From contig DPOR01000001.1 in the NCBI GenBank assembly GCA_003538135.1, positions 6,871-70,870 of the forward strand: a DNA stretch of 64,000 nucleotides. Direction: 5' to 3'. The first letter of the stretch is position 1, and each line of letters starts with the position of its first letter. The stretch comes from Oscillospiraceae bacterium. GTDB lineage: Bacteria > Bacillota > Clostridia > Oscillospirales > Acutalibacteraceae. Shown in pieces: positions 16,620-25,392 of the stretch. The notes beneath the pieces were generated by a model. It ran no database searches. It worked only from the letters and a program-made list of their open reading frames with translations, and was not told the origin of the DNA. Both the position numbers and the translations under genes were made by a program.

Positions 16620-18734
16620 TCAAGCCTTGGCCTTGCGGCTCTTGCGCTCCTTTTTAACGCGGGGAGCACGCCAGCCGACGGATGTTTTATTGATAATGCC
16701 TTCGCAGATTGTGAGTATGCCGGGGAGCATAACCATAATGACGAATGCACTGATAACGGAGCCTCTTGCGAGCATGAGGCACACGCCCTTGACTATATCG
16801 ATATCGCAGATGCAGTAGACTCCGAAGGTTGCGCTGAAGAACACGAGCGCGCTCTGGAAGATAGATTTGCTCGACTCCTGCGCGGCTGTTTTGATAGCCT
16901 TGAGCTTATCGCCGCTCTTCTGAAGCTCTTCTCTGAATCTCGTGGTCATGAGTATCGCGTAGTCGACCGTTGCGCCCAGCTGCACGCAGCTTATAATGGT
17001 CGGCGCTATGAAGCATATCGTCGTACCCGTCAGAGTCGAGATGCTGATGTTGACCCAAATGGCAAGTTCTATGGACGCTACAAGTATCAGCGGTATCGTC
17101 AGAGACTTGAATACTATCGCAACAAGGATGAATATTGCAAGCATTGATATGGCTCCGGTGACTATGAAGTCCTTCTCGGCAACCGATATCAAATCTTTTG
17201 TCAAAACGCCTTCGCCCGTCAGTATTCCGCCCTCGTCGTATTTCTTGACTATCGAGGTTATCTTATCTATCTGCGCGTTCTCCTCGTCGGTTGCCGCCGA
17301 GTAGGAGGAGTTGAGCATCATGAGCTGCTTTCCGTCCTGGACGCATATCTCCTTTATGGAATCGGGGAGCATGGCGTTGGGAATTGCCGTGCCGATGAAG
17401 CTGTTGAGTGAGAGGACATTGGTGACGCCCTCGACCTCGTTCAGCTCGCTCGTCAGAGCGTTTATATTTGCCTCGCTTATCTTGTCGTCAAGGATGATGA
17501 AGTGGGTCGTCGCCATGTTGAAATCCTTCTTCATCGTGTTAAGCGCGGATATCGAGGGCAGATCCTGCGGTATCGCCTTATCCATATTGTAATACTTCTT
17601 GACGTTGTTCTGCAGGAAATAGGCGGGGATAAAGAGCACCAGGAAGATTATCGCCATGACTCTTCTGTGCTTTATCGCAAAGTCGCTCAGCTTGTTGAAC
17701 TTCGGCGCGAGGCTCTTGTGGCGCGTCTTTTCGATAACCTTGTCGAGCATGAGTATCAGCGCGGGCAGGAAGGTGACGACGGTTATAACGCCGAGGATAA
17801 CGCCCTTCGCCATGACAAGGCCCATGTCCTTGCCGAGCGTGAAGCTCATGAAGCACAGCGCAAGGAAGCCGAAAACGGTGGTCAGCGAGCTGCCCATGAG
17901 GGAGGTAAAAGTCGAGTCTATCGCCGCCGCCATGGCGTCTCTGTTTGTGTCGTGGCGCTTCTTCTCCTCCTCGAATCTGTCCATGAGGAAGACCGAGTAG
18001 TCGACCGTGACGCCGAGCTGCAGGATAGCGGCGATACTCTTTGTTATGAATGATATCTCGCCGAAGATTATATTCGTGCCCATGTTATATATGACCGCGG
18101 TTCCCAGCGCCGCAAGCAGCACGAACGGGAGCACCCACGAGGTCATCGTAAACGACAGGGCTATGAGCGCTAAGGCGATGGCTATCACAACATAGAGCGG
18201 AGCCTGGCTGTTTGTCAGGTCTTTGGTATCGACGGTTATCGCCGAAAGACCGCTCAGGAGCATATTCTTGTTCATTATCTTGCGTATGGAGGCTATTGCG
18301 TCCATGGTTATCTGGGAGGAGCCGGAGTTCGCATACTGAACCATTATCAGCGTCGAGCTGCCGTCCTGCGAATAGAACACATTGGTGAGCACCTCGGGAA
18401 GTATCTCCTTGGGGATAGTCACATCCGCTATGTCGGTAGCGCCGATAACATTGCTGACACCCTTGACCTTGCGTATCTGCTCCTCAAGCTTTTGGATATC
18501 CTTGGGCTCCGTGTCCTTGACTATAATGAACGAACTTGCCGAGTTGTGGAAAGTCTCGTCGAGTATCTGTTCGCCCTGCACGGATTCGAGATTTTCGGGC
18601 AGATATGACAGTATGTCATAATTGACGCCCGTCAGAAAATATCCGATTATTGACGGGATTATCAGTATAAGGCAAACTATCAGAACAGTTTTGGGATGAT
18701 AAGCTATCCACTTGGCTAACTTTTTAGATATCAT
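16620..18734 (-). CDS. MMPL/RND-family transporter
   Basis: 704 residues, two homologous halves each of one N-terminal helix, a large external loop (VKGVSNVIGATDIADV; VEGVTNVLSLNSFIG) and five further helices, 12 in total. The characteristic GVTVDYSVFLMDRFEEE and GATVDYAILMTTRFREE motifs, one per half, carry the proton-relay Asp-Tyr pair of MmpL/HpnN proteins. Exports lipids or amphipathic compounds by proton antiport. The first 11 bases overlap the end of the TetR gene, so the regulator and pump are cotranscribed; substrate unknown. Confidence 0.92.
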   Translation of the reverse strand: MISKKLAKWIAYHPKTVLIVCLILIIPSIIGYFLTGVNYDILSYLPENLESVQGEQILDETFHNSASSFIIVKDTEPKDIQKLEEQIRKVKGVSNVIGATDIADVTIPKEILPEVLTNVFYSQDGSSTLIMVQYANSGSSQITMDAIASIRKIMNKNMLLSGLSAITVDTKDLTNSQAPLYVVIAIALALIALSFTMTSWVLPFVLLAALGTAVIYNMGTNIIFGEISFITKSIAAILQLGVTVDYSVFLMDRFEEEKKRHDTNRDAMAAAIDSTFTSLMGSSLTTVFGFLALCFMSFTLGKDMGLVMAKGVILGVITVVTFLPALILMLDKVIEKTRHKSLAPKFNKLSDFAIKHRRVMAIIFLVLFIPAYFLQNNVKKYYNMDKAIPQDLPSISALNTMKKDFNMATTHFIILDDKISEANINALTSELNEVEGVTNVLSLNSFIGTAIPNAMLPDSIKEICVQDGKQLMMLNSSYSAATDEENAQIDKITSIVKKYDEGGILTGEGVLTKDLISVAEKDFIVTGAISMLAIFILVAIVFKSLTIPLILVASIELAIWVNISISTLTGTTICFIAPTIISCVQLGATVDYAILMTTRFREELQKSGDKLKAIKTAAQESSKSIFQSALVFFSATFGVYCICDIDIVKGVCLMLARGSVISAFVIMVMLPGILTICEGIINKTSVGWRAPRVKKERKSRKAKA

Positions 18735-19344
18735 AATCCCTCTCCTCCTTATTGGCTAAAAGTTTATTGACAAGACGCTGCATACCGTGCTTTATCTCGT
18801 CGAGCTTATACGGCTCGCCGTGAACCGCACCGTCGCAGCTTACGGATGTGAGCATCGAAACCAACATATATATGTTCATCTCGCTCTCATATTCGGTATA
18901 GCCATGCGCAAGAAAAAGCTTTACAAGGCTGCCGTAAGCGTCCTTGAGCTCGGCCTCCCTGCCCTTGAGCATCATGCGGTAGCAGGAGGACACGCGATCT
19001 CTGACAAGCGGCAAAAACGCTTTGTTCTCCTCGATATACACAAAAACGTTATCGAGAAAGGTATTCACCCGCTCCGCGTCGTCCGTCTGCCGCCCCGCAA
19101 AATGCTGCCGCGTTTTAAAGAGCGCGGAGTTGACGCATTCGGCGAGCTTTTTCAAAAAGAGCTGATCCATAAGCTCGTATTTATCTTTGAAATAGAGATA
19201 AAACGTACCCTTTGCAACGCCTGCCAGCTTGACGACCTCGTCTATCGTCGGGGGCTTGAGCGCACTGCCGCTCGTAAAGAGCGAATGCGCGGCATCCATA
19301 AGCTTCGAGCGCTTCTCGTTCTTGTTTTCCTCAACCGTCGGCAT
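18724..19344 (-). CDS. TetR/AcrR-family transcriptional regulator
   Basis: 206 residues. The N-terminal helix-turn-helix reads IDEVVKLAGVAKGTFYLYFKDK, a textbook TetR pattern; the rest is the helical ligand and dimer domain. First gene of the operon with the MMPL pump and lipoprotein, so it probably represses its own operon and is released by a pump substrate. AAGGAGG lies seven bases before the start. Two matching palindromes flank its promoter, see the next entry. Confidence 0.93.
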   Translation of the reverse strand: MPTVEENKNEKRSKLMDAAHSLFTSGSALKPPTIDEVVKLAGVAKGTFYLYFKDKYELMDQLFLKKLAECVNSALFKTRQHFAGRQTDDAERVNTFLDNVFVYIEENKAFLPLVRDRVSSCYRMMLKGREAELKDAYGSLVKLFLAHGYTEYESEMNIYMLVSMLTSVSCDGAVHGEPYKLDEIKHGMQRLVNKLLANKEERDYDI

Positions 19345-19360
19345 AGGCTCGCCTCCTTAC

Positions 19361-19420
19361 TGACTGTCGGTCACTTTCTTTTGCGTGTGATACTTTACTA
19401 CAAAAATGACTGTTAGTCAA
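19361..19420 (-). promoter_or_regulatory. TetR-operon promoter with two operators
   Basis: On the minus strand, TTGACT (complement of 19415-19420), 17 bases, TAAAGT (19392-19397). The 13-base palindrome TGACTGTTAGTCA at 19407-19419 overlaps the -35 and a sister copy TGACTGTCGGTCA at 19361-19373 lies between the start site and the ribosome binding site. Centres are 46 bases apart. The shape is typical of TetR autorepression. Confidence 0.75.
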
Positions 19421-19575
19421 TCGAAAAAAGCAAATTTTCATTTTTTGTTCACAAATCTCTACCTCTTGATTATTATACCCAAAATTTCAGAGGTGTTTTT
19501 GTGCAATTTGCATGGAGATTCGACCGTTTCCGCACCCAAACAGGCTCGGCGTGGATTTTCTGCTCAAAATAAAGA

Positions 19576-19617
19576 CCGCCGCGCGGCAAGAGTTTTTCGG
19601 CTTTCGCTGCGCGGCGG
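19576..19617. terminator. GC-rich hairpin, likely bidirectional terminator
   Basis: CCGCCGCGCGGC pairs with GCTGCGCGGCGG across a loop; T runs lie on both sides. On the minus strand it ends the oxidoreductase/epimerase operon just after the stop at 19639. Confidence 0.7.
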
Positions 19618-19638
19618 CAGGCTGTTTTTTTATGTGCT

Positions 19639-20706
19639 TTATTTGTCGAAGAAAACGACCTTGTTCTCGGTTCCGCTCTCGAATATCGCGTCAACGAGCT
19701 TGAGCAGTCTGCGCTGCTGGTCGTGGGTTATAAGCTGTTTTTCTTCTCCGCGGAGAGTAGCAAAAACATTCTCGTAGAACTGCGTCCACCTCGAGTCGAC
19801 CTCGGGCAGGCTGTAGCGCTTTATGGTATCGTCGGTTCTCGGAGCCATGGTCTTAGTCAGCCCCACGCCCGCAAGTATCGGCACCGCGTCGCGGTTCTCC
19901 CAATCGGAGACCTTGACTATCTCGCCGTTTACCTCCCAGTCGTTTATAACCGCCGAGCCGTTCTCGCCGAGTATATACCAGCGGGGAAGCTCTATAAAGT
20001 TGCTCGTAGTGACCTCGACATACATCGACAGGTCGCCCTCGAAGATGAGCGTGGCTCTGAAGCCGTCGTCGCACTCCTCGTTGGTGACGTTTGTGAGCTC
20101 CGCATAGACGGAGATAAGCTTTCTGCCCTCGCCGATGCACAGAGCCTGATCGAGCAGGTGGATGCCCCAATCGAGCACCATGCCGCCGCCGTGCACCTTC
20201 TGATTGCGCCAGTCGCCGGGGATGCCGCGAGAGCCCTGAACACGGGACTCTATGCGAAACACCCGACCCAGCTCGTTGTCGTCAAGAATCTTTCTGACAC
20301 ACTTGTAGTCCGGGTCCCAGCGTCTGTTCTGGTGGACGGTGAAAAGCTTGCCGTATTTTTCGGACGCGGCTATCATCTCCTCGAGCTCTTCGCGGCTGAG
20401 CGCCACGGGCTTCTCGGAGATAACGTTCTTGCCTGCCGCCATGGCGGCTATGACTATCTCCTTATGCACGTCGTTGGGCGTTGCAACGGTAACGAGGTCA
20501 ATTCTGTCGTCCGCGAGCAGCTCCTCGCGCGAGGAGAAGGCGTGAATACCGTCGGCCTCGGCCGCGGCGCATCTCTCGGGCTTGATATCATAGATGCCTA
20601 TGAGCTCCGCGGTGTCCTTGAAATCCTTGACGCAGGTCGATGCGTGCCAGCTGCCCATTCCGCCGTAGCCTATAACGGCAAAGCCTATTTTCTTACTTTT
20701 ATCCAT
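19639..20706 (-). CDS. Gfo/Idh/MocA-family sugar oxidoreductase
   Basis: 355 residues. NAD(P)-binding Rossmann motif FAVIGYGGMGSWHAS at the start, EKPVALSREE (the EKP catalytic-lysine motif) near residue 95, and a C-terminal alpha/beta domain with DWGIHLLDQAL. The start is MDKSKKIG at 20706, with GGGAG upstream; the longer frame to 20742 lacks homology. Family enzymes oxidise or reduce sugars, inositols or glycoside hydroxyls. Last gene of a four-gene minus-strand set, 46 bases after an epimerase-like gene. Confidence 0.88.
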   Translation of the reverse strand: MDKSKKIGFAVIGYGGMGSWHASTCVKDFKDTAELIGIYDIKPERCAAAEADGIHAFSSREELLADDRIDLVTVATPNDVHKEIVIAAMAAGKNVISEKPVALSREELEEMIAASEKYGKLFTVHQNRRWDPDYKCVRKILDDNELGRVFRIESRVQGSRGIPGDWRNQKVHGGGMVLDWGIHLLDQALCIGEGRKLISVYAELTNVTNEECDDGFRATLIFEGDLSMYVEVTTSNFIELPRWYILGENGSAVINDWEVNGEIVKVSDWENRDAVPILAGVGLTKTMAPRTDDTIKRYSLPEVDSRWTQFYENVFATLRGEEKQLITHDQQRRLLKLVDAIFESGTENKVVFFDK

Positions 20707-20751
20707 TGTTTTGTATACTCCCGATATAAAAATATTTCGCAAAAAAGCTTA

Positions 20752-21717
20752 TCACACCCACCACATATCGCCGGTGTTCTGGGTTATAAGAACGTCCTTG
20801 AGGAAGTCTACAGCCTTTGAAAGACCCTCGTCCTGGCTCATGAGGGAGTCCTCATGCTCTATGCTTATGGCGTAGTCGTAGCCGACCATGCGCAGGTTGG
20901 AGGTCATGTCCTTCCAATATGCGTAGTCGTTGCCGTAGCCGACGGAGCGGAATATCCACGAGCGGTGGATCTCGTCCGCATAGGGCTTAGTGTCGAGCAC
21001 GCCGTTGACGGCGGTGTTATATTTGTCTATCTTCGTGTCCTTGGCGTGGAAATGGAAGATAGCGTCGCCGAGCGCTCTTATGCAGGCGATGGGATCCATG
21101 CCCTGCCAGATGAGGTGGCTCGGATCGAAGTTTGCGCCGAGCTCGGGGCCGACGGCCTCGCGTATTTTGAGCATACTCTCGGTGTTGTAGACGCAGAAGC
21201 CGGGATGAAGCTCGAAGGCTATCTTGTCAACGCCGTGTTCCTTGGCGAAGGCGACGGTCTTTGTCCAATAGGGAATGAGAACCTCGTTCCACTGCCACTC
21301 GAGTATCTCGGAGAAGTCATTCGGCCAGGGGCAGACGACCCAGTTGGGATATTTCGAATTTTCCGAGTCGCCGGGGCAGCCGGAGAAGGTGTTTATCTGA
21401 TGAATGCCGAGCTTTTCGGCGAGAAGAATCGTGTTCTTTATCGTTCTGTCGAAGTCGGCTGCTATGGCCTTGTTCGGGTGGATGGGGTTGCCGTGACAGC
21501 TGAGCGCGCTTATTTCAAGGCCGCTGTCGGCGACGGTGGACTTAAAGGTGCTCAGAGCCGAGGGGTCGGCGAGCAGGGTGTCGGGGTCGGCGTGGGAGTT
21601 GCCGGGGTAGCCGCCGCAGCCTATCTCGACCATCTCAAGACCTTTGGATTTGAAATAACCGAGTGCCTCTTCGAGCGGAAGATTGCCTAAAAGGCAGGTG
21701 AATACGCCTAACTTCAT
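20752..21717 (-). CDS. TIM-barrel sugar isomerase/epimerase-family protein (321 aa)
   Basis: AP-endonuclease-2/xylose-isomerase-like TIM barrel. It opens MKLGVFTCLLGNLPLEEAL and has the metal-site pattern FELHPGF (Glu), ANFDPSHLIWQG (Asp/His), FHFHAKDTK (His) and YAISIEHEDSLM (Glu). Relatives include inosose dehydratase IolE, hydroxypyruvate isomerase and 3-keto-glycoside processing proteins. No transporter is adjacent. The pair of these barrels with two Gfo/Idh/MocA enzymes points to oxidation-dependent inositol or glycoside breakdown; the substrate is not decidable here. Confidence 0.85.
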   Translation of the reverse strand: MKLGVFTCLLGNLPLEEALGYFKSKGLEMVEIGCGGYPGNSHADPDTLLADPSALSTFKSTVADSGLEISALSCHGNPIHPNKAIAADFDRTIKNTILLAEKLGIHQINTFSGCPGDSENSKYPNWVVCPWPNDFSEILEWQWNEVLIPYWTKTVAFAKEHGVDKIAFELHPGFCVYNTESMLKIREAVGPELGANFDPSHLIWQGMDPIACIRALGDAIFHFHAKDTKIDKYNTAVNGVLDTKPYADEIHRSWIFRSVGYGNDYAYWKDMTSNLRMVGYDYAISIEHEDSLMSQDEGLSKAVDFLKDVLITQNTGDMWWV

Positions 21718-21738
21718 TTTTTATCTCTCCTTTAAAAA

Positions 21739-22473
21739 TCAGATGATGGATTTAAGATATTTTATGCTCCTGCCGATGTCGTCAAGACCGTTCGGCACGG
21801 GGTCATCGTTTTCAACTATCAGCCATTCCAAGCCTATCTCCTTTGCGGCGCGGACAACCTCGCGGATATCGCACTCGCCCTCGCCGAGAGCCTTGGGAGT
21901 GTGGCCTATTCCGTCCTTGACATGGAGCTGAGCTATCCTGTCGCGGTTTTCGGTGATGAGCTTGTAGTTATCCCGGCCGGCGACGAAGCTCCAATAGGTG
22001 TCTATCTCGAGATGAGCGGCTTTCTTCAGCTCATCAAACGGGATAACGCCGTCGGAAATCGGATCGAACTCCGAGCAATGGTTGTGATAATAGACGCTCA
22101 TGCCGATTTTTGCCGCCCGCTCGTCCGCCGCTTTCAGCTCGGCGCAGGTCGCCTTGAGCTCCTCGGGAGTCTCGTGGTCGGCGCCGCCCATGCCCATGGT
22201 TTTCATGCCGAGAGTGCGGCAAAACGCCGCTGTTTCGTCGAAGTTTTCGGGCGAGTAGCTCTCAATGGCGATGTGCGTACCGACGGCGACGAGCCCGGCG
22301 GAGTCGAGCGCCGCGCGCAGAGTCTCCGCATCAACGCCGAAATATCCGGCAAATTCAACGCCGTCATAGCCGAGAGCCTTTATCTTCGGGAGAATGGCAA
22401 GAAGCTCCTCGCCGCTACCCTTTATAATGTCTCGAAGGCTGTAAAGCTGAACTGCAATTTTCATATTTTTCAC
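21739..22473 (-). CDS. TIM-barrel sugar isomerase/epimerase-family protein (244 aa)
   Basis: Second, shorter TIM barrel of the same superfamily. MKIAVQLYSLRDIIKGSGEE starts the protein; metal ligands are expected from VYYHNHCSEF, EIDTYW and QLHVKDGIG and WLIVENDD. The YSLRD start and YHNH motif are common in IolE/3-keto-glycoside-type proteins of gut bacteria. It is 21 bases upstream of the 321-residue barrel gene. A repeat patch of about 250 bases separates it from the upstream oxidoreductase gene. Confidence 0.85.
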   Translation of the reverse strand: MKNMKIAVQLYSLRDIIKGSGEELLAILPKIKALGYDGVEFAGYFGVDAETLRAALDSAGLVAVGTHIAIESYSPENFDETAAFCRTLGMKTMGMGGADHETPEELKATCAELKAADERAAKIGMSVYYHNHCSEFDPISDGVIPFDELKKAAHLEIDTYWSFVAGRDNYKLITENRDRIAQLHVKDGIGHTPKALGEGECDIREVVRAAKEIGLEWLIVENDDPVPNGLDDIGRSIKYLKSII

Positions 22474-22526
22474 TCCTGTCGGGGATTAATTTAAAGGCCG
22501 ATTATCGCCGCACACAAACCGCCGCA

Positions 22527-22780
22527 GAGATACGCAAAGGAGCAAAAGGCTCGCTATATGCGTGATATGATTCAACGTATTTTGAGTAAGATTGCGTGCA
22601 GCGGCTGTGCCGCGAGGGGCGCAGTGTATGTCGATACTCAAGCCCCTCGCGGGGCAGTCAATGTGCGTGATATGATTCAACGCATTTTGAGTAAGATTGC
22701 GTGCAGTGTGAGTTTTTTGCGACTGCCGCGTATCGAGATACGCAAAGGAGCAAAAGGCTCGCAATGTGCGTGATATTACT
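22527..22780. repeat. Interspersed repeat patch between operon genes
   Basis: Two units recur. Unit A, beginning GAGATACGCAAAGGAGC, is at 22527-22554 and 22735-22762 without mismatch. Unit B, 43 bases beginning TGCGTGATATGATTCAACG, is at 22559-22601 and 22664-22706 with one mismatch, and its first ten bases appear again at about 22767. CGCGAGGGGC (22611-22620) and GCCCCTCGCG (22642-22651) form a hairpin in the middle. The patch reaches the stop codon of the next gene. It looks like a dispersed palindromic/MITE-like element rather than coding DNA. Confidence 0.75.
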
Positions 22781-23858
22781 CAAAATAAAAAGGTTTGCCT
22801 TGCTTGGCGGATTCATATATTCCTTCGAGTATCTGCGTTACAACGAGTGCCTGCTCCGGCTTGGTGCTGACCTCGGTGTCGTTGATGATAGCATCGATAA
22901 AGGCGCGGGCTTCAAGCTCGGAGGGGTCGTCGGTCGCGCCCTCGAAGAATGCGGCTCCGCCGGCCTCAAAGTTCGGAGTCTCGATGCACTGGCGACCGTA
23001 CTTGACATAGTTCAAGTGAAGTCCGCCGCGCATATCCGCGCCCGCCTTGTCGCCGCAGAGATATGTGACGGCCTCGTTGGGGTCGGCAATATTAAGAGCC
23101 CAGCTCGCTTCGACGGAGATAGTCGCGCCGTTTTCCATGGTGACGAAACCGAAGGCCGAATCCTCGACAGTGTACTGCGCGGGATCCCATTCGCCCCATG
23201 CGTTGCCGGAGCGCTTCTGATCCCCGAGCTTTTTGTAGACGTTGCCGACTACCATCTTGGGCTTGTAGTTGTTCATCATCCAAAGGGTGAGGTCGAGCGC
23301 GTGGGTGCCGATATCAATAAGCGGACCGCCGCCCTGCTCATACTCGTTGAGGAAAACGCCCCAGGTCGGAACCGCTCTGCGGCGCAGGGCGATGGCGCGG
23401 CCGTAATAAATATCGCCGAGGTCGCCGTTGTCGCACGCCTCCTTGAGATAGAGCGAATCAGCTCTCCAGCGCTGCTGATAGCCGATAGTCAGCTTCTTGC
23501 CGGTGCGCTGCGCGGTCTCGTACATCTTCTTTGCCTCGGCATAGGTCTTTGCCATGGGCTTTTCGCACATAACGTGCTTGCCCGCCTCGAGCGCATCCAC
23601 CGTTATAAACGAATGCGAGCGGTTGGGGGTGCAGACATGGACGCTCTCTATGCTCTCATCCTCGAGCAGTTCTCTGTAATCGGTATAGACCTTTGCGCCC
23701 TCGACGCCAAACTCCTTTGCGGCCTTTACCGCTCTCTCCTCGATGATATCGCAGAAAGCGACCATCTCGGCCTCTTCGATCTTTTTAAGTGCGGGCATAT
23801 GCTTGCCGTTGGCGATGCCGCCGCAGCCGATAATGCCTATTCTTACCTTTCTTTCCAT
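22776..23858 (-). CDS. Gfo/Idh/MocA-family sugar oxidoreductase (second)
   Basis: 360 residues. GIIGCGGIANGKHMPAL is the dinucleotide-binding loop, CEKPMAKTYAEA the EKP motif, and GGGPLIDIGTHALDLTLWMM the C-terminal domain motif with catalytic-site D and H. The GYQQRWRADSLYLKE segment is typical of the branch often called dehydrogenase MviM/inositol 2-dehydrogenase-like. First gene of the four-gene set, with GGAGAGG before its start and a consensus promoter about 70 bases upstream. Confidence 0.88.
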   Translation of the reverse strand: MERKVRIGIIGCGGIANGKHMPALKKIEEAEMVAFCDIIEERAVKAAKEFGVEGAKVYTDYRELLEDESIESVHVCTPNRSHSFITVDALEAGKHVMCEKPMAKTYAEAKKMYETAQRTGKKLTIGYQQRWRADSLYLKEACDNGDLGDIYYGRAIALRRRAVPTWGVFLNEYEQGGGPLIDIGTHALDLTLWMMNNYKPKMVVGNVYKKLGDQKRSGNAWGEWDPAQYTVEDSAFGFVTMENGATISVEASWALNIADPNEAVTYLCGDKAGADMRGGLHLNYVKYGRQCIETPNFEAGGAAFFEGATDDPSELEARAFIDAIINDTEVSTKPEQALVVTQILEGIYESAKQGKPFYFE

Positions 23859-23925
23859 ATTGCCTCTCCTGTCCTTTATTCCGTATATTTAAGGTATATT
23901 AATATATCCCTTCTTTATCAGTTTA

Positions 23926-23953
23926 ATTATAAACAATTGGATAAATAGTTCAA
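23926..23953 (-). promoter_or_regulatory. Promoter of the oxidoreductase/epimerase operon
   Basis: Minus strand: TTGAAC (complement of 23948-23953), 16 bases, TATAAT (23926-23931), reading toward the gene that starts at 23858. Confidence 0.65.
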
Positions 23954-24130
23954 GGATAACCGCCGATTCTTTCGCCGCGAGAATGACGAAATTTCAGCCG
24001 CATATTTGGGCAAAGTACACAAAAGACAAAAAACACTTTCCGGGAAAATGTCGCACGGGACTAAACTCTTAACAAAAACAATTTTGATTATTAAGACTCT
24101 GTTCACAGGGGCTTAACAAAACTCGGGTAT

Positions 24131-24290
24131 CATATAGTTGCACACAAGGGCAGGGAGCCGCACCCTGCAGTGTGCGGTGCCTGAGTTCGTCAGGCATCAC
24201 CCCTCCTCAAACCAGATGCTAAAAGTTGCATCGAACCCCTCATTACGAAAGGGCGCTCGCCGAAAGGCGGGCGTCTTTTCGTTTTTATTT
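24131..24290 (+). ncRNA. Candidate structured small RNA with own terminator
   Basis: An intergenic, non-coding stretch folds into a chain of hairpins: GCACAC/GTGTGC enclosing GCAGGG/CCCTGC (about 24140-24177); GGTG-CCTGA/TCAGG-CACC with loop GTTCG (about 24177-24203); GATGC/GCATC (about 24217-24236); and finally CGCTCGCC-GAAA-GGCGGGCG followed by TCTTTTCGTTTTT, a clear terminator. AT-rich promoter-like DNA (TTCACA, TATCAT, TATAGT) precedes it. I compared it by memory with 6S, SRP, tmRNA, RNase P and common riboswitches and found no match. About 100 bases separate the terminator from the M23 gene, so an attenuator leader is the alternative. Confidence 0.5.
24252..24280 (+). terminator. Terminator ending the candidate RNA
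   Basis: GGGCGCTCGCC, GAAA tetraloop, GGCGGGCGTC and T-rich tail. Confidence 0.85.
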
Positions 24291-24386
24291 TTCATAAATT
24301 TTGCCTTGCGCATAAAGCGCGGCGGCACGGTCAAAAATAGGAATGAAAAAACACCGTGACACCGCACGCGGAGAAACGAGGCAGAT

Positions 24387-25133
24387 ATGATAGACAATTC
24401 ATTCAACAAAAAGAGCTTTTTAAAATCAAAAGGAATATACGTCCTCGCGGCGCTGTGCATTCTTGCGGCGGGCGCGGGAGTCTGGGGCGCCGTGCACGTA
24501 TCCAAAGCGCCGAGCAAGGTCGACACCTCCGAGCAGTCCTCAAGGCAATACAATATAGACTATCTCGTCCCGTCGGAGACGCCGACGCAGGCGAACAACC
24601 CCGTAAAGAACGTCCCCGACGACAGAACCACCGCCCCGGCGCAGACGACAAAGGAGAACGACGGCAAAAATACACCCTACACCGGCAGCTATGCCCTGCC
24701 GATGGGCACGGACATCCGCAAGGATTACAGCGCGGACGAGATGGTGAAGAACAAGACTACGAACGACTGGAGAGTTCACAACGGCATAGATTTCGGCGGC
24801 GCAAAGGGCAACGACGTTATCGCCATACAAAACGGGCGCGTCACCAAAGTCTATTCCGACCCGCTCTGGGGCAACGTGGTTGAGATAGACCACGGAAAGG
24901 GGCTTGTGGCGCGGTACTGCGGGCTTGCGGACAAAAATCTGCCCAAGGAGGGCGACGAGGTGGAGCAGTTTGACTGCATAGGCACTTTGGGCACCGTCCC
25001 CGTCGAGGCGGCGGACGGGACACACCTGCACTTCACCGTGGCCGTAAACGGCAAGACGGCAGACCCGCTCGAGGTGATGAACAAATTGGGCTCGGGAGAC
25101 AGCCAAAAGACGAAAGCGGATTCGGGCGAATGA
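24387..25133 (+). CDS. M23 (LytM) metallopeptidase-domain protein, SpoIIQ-like
   Basis: 248 residues: short cytoplasmic start, one membrane helix (GIYVLAALCILAAGAGVWGAV), a Thr/Pro/Lys-rich linker, then an extracytoplasmic LytM domain. Zinc ligands are present in HNGIDF (HxxxD) and HLHF (HxH), so it may be catalytically active, as clostridial SpoIIQ is thought to be and Bacillus SpoIIQ is not. Size and one-helix topology fit SpoIIQ, the forespore partner of SpoIIIAH; a general cell-wall endopeptidase is the alternative. It stands alone with a terminator behind it. Confidence 0.8.
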   Translation: MIDNSFNKKSFLKSKGIYVLAALCILAAGAGVWGAVHVSKAPSKVDTSEQSSRQYNIDYLVPSETPTQANNPVKNVPDDRTTAPAQTTKENDGKNTPYTGSYALPMGTDIRKDYSADEMVKNKTTNDWRVHNGIDFGGAKGNDVIAIQNGRVTKVYSDPLWGNVVEIDHGKGLVARYCGLADKNLPKEGDEVEQFDCIGTLGTVPVEAADGTHLHFTVAVNGKTADPLEVMNKLGSGDSQKTKADSGE

Positions 25134-25228
25134 GTGCCCGACGCAATCAGCGGCAGCGGGGCGCCGCAGCCGCCGACTCTATAATTAACAGCAATTCAAA
25201 AATCGGCATTATTCTTATGCTCATTCTG

Positions 25229-25262
25229 CCGGGTCTGCGAATAAACGCAGATCCGGTTTGTC
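25229..25262 (+). terminator. Terminator after M23 gene
   Basis: CCGGGTCTGCG, loop AATAAA, CGCAGATCCGG, then TTTGTCTATT. Confidence 0.75.
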
Positions 25263-25306
25263 TATTCTAACTCAAAAATACATATAAAAATTATCTCATT
25301 TGCTCA

Positions 25307-25335
25307 TTGATTTTTGGTCATATTAGTTATATAAT
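25307..25335 (+). promoter_or_regulatory. Promoter of metallophosphoesterase gene
   Basis: TTGATT (25307-25312), 17 bases, TATAAT (25330-25335). Confidence 0.7.
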
Positions 25336-25392
25336 AGTCACGCCTAAGATATATTTCACTCGCACAGAGTAGAGAAAGGATTGAAACGAGTC

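Noticed and set aside
22486..22764. A minus-strand frame with a repeated 14-residue block.
   Set aside because: The repeat in the peptide only mirrors the DNA repeat patch; no ribosome site or other coding sign.
24131..24290. 6S, SRP, tmRNA or a known riboswitch.
   Set aside because: The hairpin order and the conserved loop sequences of these RNAs were not found.
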